Shown: positions 23,301 to 33,696 of the stretch, one piece after another
Layout: each line of letters opens with the position of its first letter
How positions within the stretch are numbered: the first letter of the stretch is position 1
Source of the DNA: Clitoria ternatea
Taxonomy: Eukaryota; Streptophyta; Magnoliopsida; Fabales; Fabaceae
Assembly (NCBI GenBank): GCA_037962975.1
Contig: CM075675.1
Coordinates: 42,702,501-42,766,500, forward strand
DNA length: 64,000 bases
Direction: 5' to 3'
Translations under genes and position numbers: made by a program
Notes under the pieces: generated by a model
Database searches by the model: none
Told to the model about the DNA's origin: nothing
What the model saw: the letters and a program-made list of their open reading frames with translations, nothing else

Positions 23301-23965
23301 ATCTCCCTTAAACGCCTTTCCAAGAATTCCAACCTCTCTTCCTGAGTGGTAGCCACAGCACTCGGACCGGCAGTAGTATGTTGACCAACCTTCCCATATT
23401 GCTGGTAGGAGTGAAACAGGTCAGCGTTTGGTATGAAGGTATCTGGTCTGGCAGTGGTTCGGGGTATATGAATGGTATGAGCAGGTTGTGCTTGGGCGGC
23501 TTGTGTTTGGGCGACTTGAGTATGAGTGGGTGGCACCTGGGTGGCTTGTGCTTGGGTAAGTGGGTTGTTTGGTTGATTAGTGTTAGGCTGGGCAGTGATG
23601 GGAACTTGGTCTTGGTGGCAAGGTTCTTCCTGGAGTGGTGGGAAATACCCGTGCGGCAAACCATACGGAGGAAAGGGAATAACATTTCCTTCCTCATCCA
23701 CAAAAGTGTGTTGTTGGGTGTTTGTAGGATTTGGTCTCCTTATGCGAACAACGAGGGGAGGTGCAGTGGTCCTGGGGTCGGACCCTGTAGCCGGATCTTG
23801 ACCGTGATGAGAGGTGGGTTGTTGTTGTCGGGCGTCTTCAACCCCTGCAGAAGATTTCCCTTCTGTGACTCTTCTTTCCAAGAGCTTGGCCATCTCGGCC
23901 ATCTGTTCCTTGACTTGGGCGAGCTCGGCCTTCAAATTCTCATTTTCTTGCTCTATATCAGCCAT
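20369..23965 (-). CDS. Ogre B gag-pro with G-patch-like tail, one internal stop
   Basis: Gag and protease polyprotein on the - strand. The ATG at 23965 starts a coiled N-terminus (MADIEQENENLKAELAQVKEQ); an upstream in-frame stretch to 24028 lacks an ATG. Then a Gln/Pro/Thr-rich linker, the Gag core (IPPKFKTPDFDKYRGLTCLK, then YAQRWRKVAAQVDP after the stop), a zinc-knuckle-like CDYHAGAPGHSTENC near 22280, and an aspartic protease with LVDNGSSLNVMP near 21220. Last is a G-patch-like GGYKPGKGLGRELEG near 20730. A TAA at 23069-23071 interrupts Gag in frame; element A has a tyrosine codon there. Otherwise the frame is open to 20369. Confidence 0.88.
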
Positions 23966-24271
23966 GAGTTTCTTCCTGAGCCTGGTCCCGTAAGGATGTT
24001 TACCCGTAATGTCTTTAGAAAGGAACACAAAAGAAAATTTAGGAAAGATAAGCGAATTAAAGAAAAAATTACGTGAAACGAGATTACGTGGGAAGCAATG
24101 TTGGAACTTGACGGATCCTTCGACTGTTCCTCAGAACGTCGCGTTCAAAAGTACTAAGTAAAGCATTGAATGGAAATTAACATGAGATAGTTGTGAAGAC
24201 AAAGGAATCCATTATCTCGAAAAGAGTACATTATTGCCATAAAGTGCCGAGTTACAGAGCGGAAAAATAAA
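23966..24271 (-). other. Ogre B spacer between ORF1 and gag
   Basis: About 300 bases with no gene. It includes an in-frame GTG-initiated extension of gag (MFLSKDITGKHPYGTRLRKK, 24028-23966) that is conserved in element A without an ATG. This may mean gag is reached by splicing or reinitiation. Confidence 0.5.
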
Positions 24272-26212
24272 TCATCCATCCCTAGCTCGGGCAATCATTT
24301 CCCTCATTTTACAAATTCGTCCTCTGCAGTAATCTAAGAACGTTGCAATTTCCCTAGGAGTGTTGACAGGGTTAGCAATTCCTTCCGCTTGTTTGAGTAA
24401 AAACGGGAGATCTTCTAGAGCTCCGTTGGCCAGGTACGCCAGCTTAGCAAAGCGATCCATCCATAAGTGAATAGTTTCACTTTGTTCAGCTTCTAAGAGG
24501 CGTATGGTCTCTTGACAATCTTGCTCAATGTTTATGGCGCGTTGTCGTTCCCTACTTATCTCTTGTTCGCAAGCCTTTTTCATTTCATTGAGCTGTTGTT
24601 CTAATTTGTGGACTTGTGTCTGTAGGAGCTCTTTCTGCACCATGATATTCTGCTCATTTTCTTTCGATTGCGCCAGCATATCCTTCAGAAGATATTTCTC
24701 CGCCAGGATGGTATCACTTTGCTTGTTCTTCATTTTTAGTTGAGAGTTGGCTGCTTGAAGACATTGGTCTTGTTTCATAATGTAGCTCTCATCAATCTTT
24801 CGCCTCTTCCTAATCTCTTCAACAGCTTGCTTGTTCTCCAGGTTCTCCCTTTTCTGGAGGGTGTATTCTTGCTGACACCTCAATAAGTCCTCCTCTAGCT
24901 TCTTGTTTCTGGCAGTTAACTCTTCTATTTTGATCTTTAGCGTCTTGGTTGCTTCATCTTCCGCAATGAGTGATAGAGCAGGAGGATTTTCCCGGAGATG
25001 AGGGGGACTCCTGAAGGGTAATTTAACAATAGAGACCCTATTCAAGATCCACTCGTAATATTCTTCTTTGACAGCATGGCTTCGGGCCCCCAGCTCCCTT
25101 CCCTTTCGGTGGACTTTCTTCCATGCATTCGCTATATCCCGAATGACAAGGACACAGCTTCCTTTCGAGTAATATAAGATGAAAGAAATGAGAGACTCTT
25201 CATCAGGGGGTCCAAGCAAAGGATAAGCTAGCTGACGCTTGGCTATGACGGGATTATAGTTGATACACCCTTGCGTACCAATAAGGGGAACATTTGGGTA
25301 ATTTCCACAGTGATGAACAATTGATTCAACTTCCAACCATTGGGGATACCACCTAACCTTCTCAGCTGTGAGCCCTATAAGGTGATTGGCCCACTCACGC
25401 CCACTTTTCACTGCTAATTGACATAGCTTCAGATCAGAAACCGGGCATTCGGCCTTACAGACTTGGTGGAAAACATGCGATGTGAGCCATACATACAAAA
25501 TAGGTAAACAACAGACAACCCTTTTTCCACCTTGTGTGTGGCAGAAATCCATGGTGCAGTACACGTTTGCCAATACAGCCGTAACAGGATTCTCAAGCCT
25601 GTGTTTACGAGCTAAGAATATGGCAATGGTATCATAATCCACATAATTATCAATGTTGGGGAACAAGACAACGCCATAGATGGTAATAGCTAGAGCATCC
25701 ATAAAGGCTTCCCAATCTTCCTTTTCTGCTAGGACCTGCATATGTTTCTCGAGAAATTCCCGAGTGAATCCAGGGATCTGATTTCTATTTAGCTGTGCGT
25801 CCCTTAAGGTGTCGGGACGGATCTTCAGAACATGGGCGACGGAAGCAGTAGTTGCATGATGGTCAAGATGACGATAAGGTATCTGTCCTTCCAAAGGCAT
25901 CCCCAAGATTTGTTCAAATTCTTCAATAGATGGGGCCAACTGAAAGTCTCTGAATGTGAAACTCCTGAGAGGTGGGTCATAGAATTGCGCTAAGGCAGTG
26001 ATCGCCTCAGTTTGCACTTCCACTTCTAACAACTTCAGAATCCTTCCATACTTTCTTGTAAAAGCCATTTTCTGTGTCAGGCTTAATTTTCTCCCCATTG
26101 TTTGCAGACTACCCATGTCAATCTTCTTGGCCTTAAGTTGCAATACTTTCCTCAACTCGGTCACATTTGTGTCACAACTATCAGATCTCATGTTAATTTC
26201 CATATTGCTCAA
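24272..26212 (-). CDS. Ogre B ORF1 (DUF7745-like domain plus coiled coil)
   Basis: 646-residue extra protein encoded before gag, as typical of Ogre. The N-terminal ~400 residues contain ITALAQFYDPPLRSFTFRDF, IEEFEQILGMPLEGQIPY, GVVLFPNIDNYVD and RVVCCLPILYVW, which I recognise as the plant family now called DUF7745. From about residue 415 to 585 a long heptad-rich coiled coil follows, then a short helical tail. The reading frame is intact from the ATG at 26212 to 24272. Function is unknown. The coiled coil suggests self-association or docking with Gag, but that is inference. Element A has lost this gene almost completely. Confidence 0.85.
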   Translation of the reverse strand: MSNMEINMRSDSCDTNVTELRKVLQLKAKKIDMGSLQTMGRKLSLTQKMAFTRKYGRILKLLEVEVQTEAITALAQFYDPPLRSFTFRDFQLAPSIEEFEQILGMPLEGQIPYRHLDHHATTASVAHVLKIRPDTLRDAQLNRNQIPGFTREFLEKHMQVLAEKEDWEAFMDALAITIYGVVLFPNIDNYVDYDTIAIFLARKHRLENPVTAVLANVYCTMDFCHTQGGKRVVCCLPILYVWLTSHVFHQVCKAECPVSDLKLCQLAVKSGREWANHLIGLTAEKVRWYPQWLEVESIVHHCGNYPNVPLIGTQGCINYNPVIAKRQLAYPLLGPPDEESLISFILYYSKGSCVLVIRDIANAWKKVHRKGRELGARSHAVKEEYYEWILNRVSIVKLPFRSPPHLRENPPALSLIAEDEATKTLKIKIEELTARNKKLEEDLLRCQQEYTLQKRENLENKQAVEEIRKRRKIDESYIMKQDQCLQAANSQLKMKNKQSDTILAEKYLLKDMLAQSKENEQNIMVQKELLQTQVHKLEQQLNEMKKACEQEISRERQRAINIEQDCQETIRLLEAEQSETIHLWMDRFAKLAYLANGALEDLPFLLKQAEGIANPVNTPREIATFLDYCRGRICKMREMIARARDG

Positions 26213-26850
26213 AGGTACCCGCTAAATTCCAAACAGCTTCCTGTATGAGCAAAGAGAGAAAAAGAAATCAGTTACCGCTATGTTTTGTGAACCATTACTT
26301 CTTCATTAATTTATTGGAAAATACTTTAAGTTTGAGAAGTAGCGGTCGGCAAAACTCATGTGAAACTAAAGTCGCACGGGTTATGGATCTCCCCAACGTC
26401 ATCAATATCTGCTTGAATAGAATTTTGTTTTCATTTTGACGATTGGGAAGATCTATAACCCAGGACTCATAAGCACACAAAAAGTGAGGGAACTGCTTAT
26501 TTGTTAAAGGATTACTATTTTTTAGAAAGAAAAACGATTCACCCTTTGTTTGGAATAAAGTATCCCTTTGAACACGTAAGCAGTTCATCAATTTTGAATT
26601 TAAAAGGAAAGCGAGAATGAGATAAGGTATAGTAAAGCCTGCCCTTTTGTGCCTTAAGCCAGGTTTTTTTTTCTGAAAGCCTTTTCTGGGACCTATAGCT
26701 TATCTAACAGTGGATTTCTCACATTGGGTGGCTTCCGCTAGACATCTAGAAGGTCACCAGAGCCAAGATCCTAATCATGACAGGGACGCAAACAGTGAGG
26801 AATTCACTAAGTGCGTATATCATGAGAGGTCGAACTCTGGTTGAGGTTCT
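26213..26850 (-). other. Ogre B leader, part next to ORF1
   Basis: Untranslated leader between the primer site and ORF1, interrupted by Sirevirus C; 26846-26850 is the GTTCT duplication. It matches 49510-50134 of element A. No gene is seen. Confidence 0.65.
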
Positions 26851-27076
26851 TGTATTTGCATGTGATAACAGGTTTTGATAATGACAATGGAAACAAGCAA
26901 TGGGAAGTCTTCAAAGAATCAAAAACAATTAGTGATTTCATATGAAAGAAGAAAATGGTCTCACAAAGGTTCAAGAGATGAAGAAACCAATGAATCAAAC
27001 AAAAGGAAAGCAACCATGCATCATTAGATTCAAATGGATGACCAACAGGCATGAGAAAATGTCAAAATGAAGAGCC

Positions 27077-27394
27077 TGAATCGATTCAAGCACGAGTGAA
27101 TCGATTCACAGCCCTGGAAGTCATAAAAATGAGAAACAGAATGGGTTGAATCGATTCACCATGACCCTGAATCGATTCACAGCCCTGGAAGTCATTAAAA
27201 TTGCAAACAGTATGTCCTGAATCGATTCACAAGGACCCTGAATCGATTCACACGATGCTGACAGACCAGGAACCCAAAACAGAATGCTCTGAATCGATTC
27301 AAACAAGGCTCGAATCGATTCATTCGACTCTAGAACTCCAAAATGCATAAAACAGAATACTCTGAATCGATTCAAGGATCTATGAATCGATTCA
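27077..27394 (+). repeat. Paired-palindrome array in the Sirevirus LTR
   Basis: Ten copies of TGAATCGATTCA (one begins CGAATC), starting at 27077, 27097, 27147, 27168, 27218, 27239, 27290, 27311, 27363 and 27383. They form five pairs with 20-21 bp between starts within a pair and 70-73 bp between pairs. The palindromes are almost invariant while the sequence between them varies. Lies 108 bp or more upstream of the TATA box. Confidence 0.93.
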
Positions 27395-27501
27395 CATAGT
27401 GGGAAACACCACTAAACAGACAGACTTAAGTGGAAAACATACACTCAAATCCCACTATACGCAGAGACATGACTTGCAACGGCTAGAAGCTCAAGAATGG
27501 C

Positions 27502-27508
27502 TATAAAT
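27502..27508 (+). promoter_or_regulatory. Sirevirus LTR TATA box
   Basis: TATAAAT within AATGGCTATAAATGAAG, about 108 bp after the palindrome array; same site in the 3' LTR at 35951-35957. Confidence 0.65.
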
Positions 27509-28350
27509 GAAGTATCAATTCAAGCAAGAAGAACATAGAGAGAAAGGCACAAAACAAGGCATCAATATTCTTCCTCTAAGAGTCTTTCTAATTCATTTTT
27601 CTCTTGTATATTCTGCAACTCTAGTTTCTAAACTTGCATACATCTAAGAGTTGTTAGATTGTGAGCTTAAATTTGCATATTCTCTCTTGTTGAGAGTTAG
27701 AAGTTGTGAGAGCTTTTCATTTGTATATCTACTCTATTAAGAGAGTATATTGATTGTAAACATAAACTCCAAACACAAGATATTCACTCTAGGTTGAGTG
27801 GTTGTTCACTCTAGGTTGAGTGGTTACAAAGGTTGTGGACTCAACCTTTGGGATATTGTGAGATTGAGAGATTGGGTGGGTTGCCCTTATACTTGTGAGG
27901 ATTGGGTTCTTGAGTGTGGGACACTAGGAAGCCGCAATTGCTCAAAGTTGTATCTCTAGTCTACAATAGTGGAAAATCCTCTAAGTGGGTTGCTTAGAGG
28001 CGAGACGTACACCGGATTGGGTGGAACTCGTTACATCGGTTTGCAAGCTTCTCTTCCTTACTCTTTTACTTCCATACATTGCATATTTGTTGATTGGTAT
28101 TGTTTGGTTGAGAAGAACATACTTGAACTTGCTTAATTTGCTATACTTTAGATATTGCACACCAAGTGTTTGCTAAATTGCCTCAACAATACTTACCTCT
28201 TGTAGTGCATTGCATATCATTGTTACTTGCTTTCACTTGCATAATCTCACAAACTTGGTTATAGAAATCAATTTCAAAGGTATTCCAAGCAAAAGTTTTA
28301 TAACTCAATTCACCCCCCCTCTTGAGTATTGAGGCCACTTGAACAACAAG

Positions 28351-28365
28351 TGGTATCAGAGCTTG
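28351..28365 (+). other. Sirevirus C primer-binding site (initiator tRNA-Met)
   Basis: TGGTATCAGAGCTTG two bases after the LTR; the classic initiator tRNA-Met complement of Ty1/copia elements. Confidence 0.93.
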
Positions 28366-28404
28366 ACTCTTGGTAGATCAAGCTTAACAGCTTCAAGAGA
28401 TTAA

Positions 28405-30075
28405 ATGGCCTCAAGTTCTCAAAATGTTTTTCCCGAGGGTGGTGCGATAAATAGACCTCCCGCTTTCAATGGGGAAGGGTATGCCTTTTGGAAAGAGAGA
28501 ATGAAAATCTTCATTCAATCAATTGACTTGAGAATATGGAATGCCATTGAAAATGGTCCCTATATACCAATGCATACCATAGATAGCAAGAATGTTGAAA
28601 AACCCATAGATGAATGGACTAGCGAGGAAGAAAAGAAAGTCCAATATGGCTACAAGGCCAAAAATCTCATTACCATGGCTTTAGGACAAGACGAATTTTT
28701 TAGAATAATGACATGCCAAACCGCTAAAGAAATGTGGGATACTCTTCAAGTAACCTATGAAGGTACTAATGATGTAAAGGACTCAAAGATTAGTACTCTT
28801 ACTAGCCAATATGAATGCTTTAGGATAAATTCAGGAGAATCTATTGTAGATATGCAGAAAAGGTTTACACTTATTATTAACCATCTTATTACTCTTGGCA
28901 AAGTGTACACTAACAAAGAGCTTGTGCACAAAATTTTGAAAAGTCTCAGCAGGGAATGGCAACCTCTTGTCACAGCAATAAAACAATCTCCTAGCATCAA
29001 TGAAATGTCTCTTGCAACACTCTTTGGAAAATTGCAAGAACAAGAGCAAGAACTTAAAGCATTGAAGCTAGCCGAGGAAGAGGAGAAATCCACCAAGAAG
29101 AAAGGGCTAGCCCTCAAAGCCACCTCCATGCATGAGGAAGAATCATGCAGTGACTTAGATGAAGAAGAAGAGTTTGGGCTGTTCGTAAAAAGATTTGGAA
29201 GATTCATGAAGAACAAAAAGTTCCAAAAGAACTTTAAGCCCCAAGGTAAGAAATCTACCTCTAATGAAACTTCATCTTCACCAAGCTGTTTTGAATGTGG
29301 CAAGGAAGGGCACTTCAAAGCCGATTGTCCAAACCTCAAAAAGAAGGGCAAGGACAAACAAAGAAGAAGAAGAGCCTATATTGCTTGGGATGAGAACGAT
29401 GTGAGCAGCTCCGACGACTCGGAAGATGAGCAAGCCAATCTTTGCTTAATGGCAAATCATCAAGAAGAAGAAAATGAGGTAAATCTTCTTGACTTAGATA
29501 AAAATGAGCTGTTAGATGCATTTGAGGAATTATATGATAAGTTTACAAAAATCTCTAGTAAACTCAAAGCATCTAGGAAAACTAGTGATACTCTTGAATT
29601 GCATCTCATGGAAGTATGTAAAGAAAATGAGAGCTTAAAAGAAGAACTAGAGAAAGTTCAAACATGCTCTAGGGATAAACCTTGTGATTTTGCAAAGAAG
29701 TGCATAGTGTTAGAAACCAAGGTTGAAGACCTAAATAGGACACTAGAGAAATTCACTAATGGAAGAGATAATTTGAATATCCTACTTGGGCAACAAAAAT
29801 GCATGTTTAGTAAAACCGGTCTAGGATATGACCAAGAACATAGTAATCATAAAATGGAGAAGCACTACAAAAACTTCTTTGCACCACCAAGCAAATCCTC
29901 CTCACCTTTTATGAAATGCAATCATTGTGGCACCAAAGGACATAGTGCATATAAGTGTAGTGTTAGGAAACTAGGACCAAAGGTCTTAAGAAAGGTGTGG
30001 GTTCCCAAAGGAACGTTCCCACAAGCTAACCTTAAAGGACCCAACATAAAATGGGTACCTAGTTCTCTAAAATGA
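28405..30075 (+). CDS. Sirevirus gag (capsid and two zinc knuckles)
   Basis: 556-residue Gag, intact. The N-terminal copia-type gag domain begins after MASSSQNVFPEGGAINRPP with FNGEGYAFWKERMKIFI. A charged hinge follows, then CCHC knuckle CFECGKEGHFKADC (about residues 296-309). After it come an acidic segment and a coiled coil (about 355-450), then a second knuckle CNHCGTKGHSAYKC at residue ~505. It packages RNA in virus-like particles. Gag stops at 30073-30075 and pol continues in another frame, as usual for Sireviruses, which must bypass the stop or shift frame to make Pol. Confidence 0.94.
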   Translation: MASSSQNVFPEGGAINRPPAFNGEGYAFWKERMKIFIQSIDLRIWNAIENGPYIPMHTIDSKNVEKPIDEWTSEEEKKVQYGYKAKNLITMALGQDEFFRIMTCQTAKEMWDTLQVTYEGTNDVKDSKISTLTSQYECFRINSGESIVDMQKRFTLIINHLITLGKVYTNKELVHKILKSLSREWQPLVTAIKQSPSINEMSLATLFGKLQEQEQELKALKLAEEEEKSTKKKGLALKATSMHEEESCSDLDEEEEFGLFVKRFGRFMKNKKFQKNFKPQGKKSTSNETSSSPSCFECGKEGHFKADCPNLKKKGKDKQRRRRAYIAWDENDVSSSDDSEDEQANLCLMANHQEEENEVNLLDLDKNELLDAFEELYDKFTKISSKLKASRKTSDTLELHLMEVCKENESLKEELEKVQTCSRDKPCDFAKKCIVLETKVEDLNRTLEKFTNGRDNLNILLGQQKCMFSKTGLGYDQEHSNHKMEKHYKNFFAPPSKSSSPFMKCNHCGTKGHSAYKCSVRKLGPKVLRKVWVPKGTFPQANLKGPNIKWVPSSLK

Positions 30076-30082
30076 TTTTGTT

Positions 30083-33000
30083 TTGCAGGTATGCTTCAAG
30101 GCAAGCAACACCCATTGGTACTTGGATAGCGGGTGTTCGAAGCATATGACGGGAGATATAACCAAATTTACATCATTCACTCCCAAACGAAAAGGAAGCG
30201 TCACCTATGGAGACAACACTAAGGGAAGAATCCTAGGCATTGGAAATATTGGTAAGAACTCTTCCACCTCCATAAGTGATGTATTGTATGTTGAAGGCCT
30301 CAAACATAATTTACTTAGTATAAGTCAATTATGTGACAAAGGATATAGAGTCTTATTTGAATCAAATTGTTGCATAATTGAGCATAAGACTAATAAGGAA
30401 ATCAAGTTTGTAGGCCAAAGAATTGATAATATTTACATGATTGATATGGATAGTTTGTCTACAAATGATGAACAATGCTTCATTTCAAAAGAGGATGAAA
30501 CATAGCTATGGCATAGAAGAATAGCTCATATACATGTAGACCACTTGAACAAACTTGTTTCTAAAGATTTAGTAATTGGTCTACCAAAGCTTAAATTTGA
30601 AAATAGATTTTGTGATGCATGTCAAAAGGGAAAACAAGTAAAGGCATCTTTTCAATCCAAAAATATTGTTTCTACTCAAAGGCCTTTACAACTTTTGCAC
30701 ATGGATTTATTTGGACTATCCAAAATCAAAAGCTTTGGAGGTAATTACTATGGTCTAGTAATAGTAGATGACTATTCAAGATATACATGGACACTGTTTC
30801 TTGCTCATAAAAATGAAGCTTATCATGCATTCAAGAAACTTGCAAAGATTATCCAAAATGAGCAAAACTCAAAAATTGCATCCATTAGAACCGATCATGG
30901 GGGAGAATTTGAAAATCAATCTTTTGAAAAGTTTTGCGAAAAACATGGTATTAATCACAACTTTTCAGCTCCTAGAACTCCACAACAAAATGGAGTAGTT
31001 GAAAGAAAGAATAGATCTTTAGTGGAGCTCGCTAGAACCATGCTAAATGAAAACAATATTGCAAAACATTTTTGGGCCGATGCGGTAAACACCGCATGTT
31101 ATGTTATGAATAGATGTTTGATAAGGCCTATTTTAAAGAAAACCCCCTATGAGCTTTACAAGGGTAGAAAACCCAACATTGCATACTTTCATATCTTTGG
31201 ATGTAAATGTTTTGTGCTCAACAATGGAAAGGATAATCTAGGAAAGTTTGATGCAAAATCTGATGAGGCAATATTCCTAGGATATTCTCAATCAAGTAAA
31301 TCTTATAGAATCTTCAACAAACAAACAAATACCATTGAGGAATCTATTCATGTCAAATTCGATGAAAATAGCCATAACCCTCCGAGAAAGGAAGATGTTG
31401 ATGATCTTGTAGGTACTTTCCAAGAAATGAACTTGCAAGACAAAGAAGAAGAAGTCAACAATAATGGAGGTGCAACACAAGTTGAGAAACAACAAGATTG
31501 GGTAACTTTGAAGGATCATCCCTTGGACAAGATCATTGGAGAAATAACCAAAGGGGTAAGTACTCGAAACGCCATTAGAAATGCATGCAATCACTTGGCT
31601 TTTGTATCCCAAATAGAACCCAAAAATATTGATGAAGCCATTATTGATGAACATTGGATGTTGGCCATGCAAGAAGAGTTAAACCAATTTGAAAGAAATG
31701 AAGTTTGGGAACTTGTGCCAAGACCCAATGATCATCTAATAATAGGCACCAAATGGGTTTTTAGAAATAAGTTAGATGAAAACGGTATAATAACTAGGAA
31801 CAAAGCTAGACTAGTTGCAAAGGGATACAACCAAGAAGAAGGAATAGACTATGAAGAAACATATGCTCCCGTAGCTAGGTTAGAAGTCATTAGATTATTG
31901 CTAGCTTTTGCGTGTTGTATGGATTTCAAACTGTATCAAATGGATGTCAAAAGTGCGTTCTTAAACGGCTACATTCAAGAAGAAGTCTATGTAGATCAAC
32001 CTCCCGGTTTTGAAAATCATAAATTTCCAAACCATGTCTTCAAACTGAGAAAAGCTTTATATGGTTTAAAACAAGCTCCAAGAGCTTGGTATGAAAGATT
32101 AAGCAAATTCCTTTTAGAACACAACTTTGAAAGAGGAAAGGTTGATACTACATTGTTTATAAAACGCAAACAAAATGACATCCTCTTGGTACAGATTTAT
32201 GTAGATGACATAATATTCGGTGCTACTAATGAAAAACTTTGTCAAGAATTTGCCAAGATTATGCAGAATGAGTTTGAAATGTCCTTGATGGGAGAACTCA
32301 CCTTCTTCCTTGGACTACAAATAAAACAAGCCATTGATGGAACGTTCATTAGCCAAACCAAATACTGTAAGGAACTACTTAAAAGATTTGGAATGGACAA
32401 GGCAAACGAGATAGCTACACCCATGAGCACATCCTGCTATCTAGACAAAGATGAAAAGGGTAAGGACATTGAAATCACCAAATATCGAGGTATGATTGGA
32501 TCCTTACTGTATTTAACTGCGAGTAGACCTGATATTATGTTTGCGGTATGCATGTGTGCTAGATATCAAGCATGTCCTAAAGAATCACATTTGACTGCCG
32601 TAAAAAGAATTTTGAAATATCTTGTGGGTACTCAAAATGTTGGTTTATGGTATCCCAAAGGCGTTGAATGTAATCTTTTAGGATATTCTGATTCCGACTT
32701 TGCGGGGTGTAAGCTTGATAGAAAAAGCACTAGTGGTACATGCCATTTGCTTGGTAGTTCCCTTGTTTCTTGGCATAGCAAGAAACAAGCAAGTGTTGCA
32801 TTGTCAACAGCTGAGGCAGAATATGTAGCAGCTGGTAGTTGTTGTGCTCAAATTCTTTGGATGAGACAACAACTTCTTGATTTTGGTATTTCCTTGAACA
32901 AAGTCCCCATTAAATGTGATAACACTAGTGCCATTAATATCTCGAAAAATCCAGTAATGCACTCTAGGACCAAACACATTGAGATTAGGCATCACTTTAT

Positions 33001-33151
33001 TAGAGATCATGTGTTAAAAGGGGATTGTGTGCTTGAACATGTTGAAACCTCTAGGCAACTAGCAGATATTTTCACAAAACCCTTGGCTAGAGAGCAATTT
33101 ATTTACATTAGAAGAGAATTGGGTATTCTTGATATGACAAATTGTGTTTGA
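30083..33151 (+). pseudogene. Sirevirus pol: protease, integrase, RT, RNase H; one in-frame stop
   Basis: One frame, +1 relative to gag. Protease WYLDSGCSKHMTGD (about 30116-30157). A TAG at 30503-30505 falls directly before the LWHRRIAH of the GAG-pre-integrase zinc domain (histidines, then CDACQKGK). The integrase core has D in HMDLFG, D in RTDHGGEF and E in VVERKNRS. RT follows with YQMDVKSAFLNG and YVDDIIFGAT (near 32200). RNase H has GYSDSDFAG and STAEAEYVAAGSCCAQ. The frame ends at 33151. Apart from the single TAG I see no damage, so the copy is one substitution from a continuous pol frame. Confidence 0.93.
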
Positions 33152-33696
33152 GTGATCACTTCATCTTGTGTATTGATTGCATGACACCTTTACTAGTGAT
33201 TAATGCAAAAGAACCCCATGGAAGTGGAGATTTAATGATCCTATATGGAATTCCTCATGCCTTGAATATATTGGAATGGAAAGAAATGATTTTTGGAGTG
33301 AAAACAGCCCTTCGAATCGATTCAGCATCCCCTCGAATCGATTCAACGCCCTGATGGTTCAAAAATCCTCAAAACAGCATCGTTCGAATCGATTCACACT
33401 CCTCTTGAATCGATTCAAACACCTGATGGTCTATATTCCCTCAAACAGAGAGGTTCGAATCGATTCACAGCATCCTCGAATCGATTCACGCACCTGACCC
33501 TTCCATTTCTCTCAAATCAGTAACGCTCGAATCGATTCACCCATCCTTCGAATCGATTCACGCGTCAGTTACTGCATATTCACGCTGATTCAAGTCTTTA
33601 AATCACACACTTCCTCATTTCACTCTTCCACTATCTCCCACTCTCTCTTCTCAAACCTCCCATCTCCAAACCTTCCACTCAAATCCTTCATCTTCC
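33152..33696 (+). repeat. Sirevirus internal spacer with second paired-palindrome array
   Basis: Eight copies of (C/T)GAATCGATTCA starting at 33313, 33334, 33385, 33406, 33456, 33477, 33528 and 33549: four pairs, 21 bp within pairs and 71-72 bp between pairs. The same architecture as the LTR array, with related spacer phrases (CCTGATGG.., ..AAACAG). Placed 136 bp upstream of the env-like ORF. No gene. Confidence 0.92.

Larger units (their letters stand above)
26851..28348 (+). repeat. Sirevirus C 5' LTR (1498 bp)
   Basis: TGTATTTGC ... TTGAACAACA. U3 carries ten 12-bp palindromes in five pairs (27077-27394). TATA box at 27502-27508. Followed directly by AG and the primer site. Confidence 0.96.

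Noticed and set aside
23378..24076. 232-codon + strand open frame opposite Ogre gag
   Set aside because: Shadow of the gag linker (Gln/Pro/Thr-rich on the other strand); no domain, promoter or splice context, unlike the real antisense gene at 11651.
28755..29357. 200-codon - strand open frame
   Set aside because: Antisense shadow of Sirevirus gag with no start context or recognisable domain.
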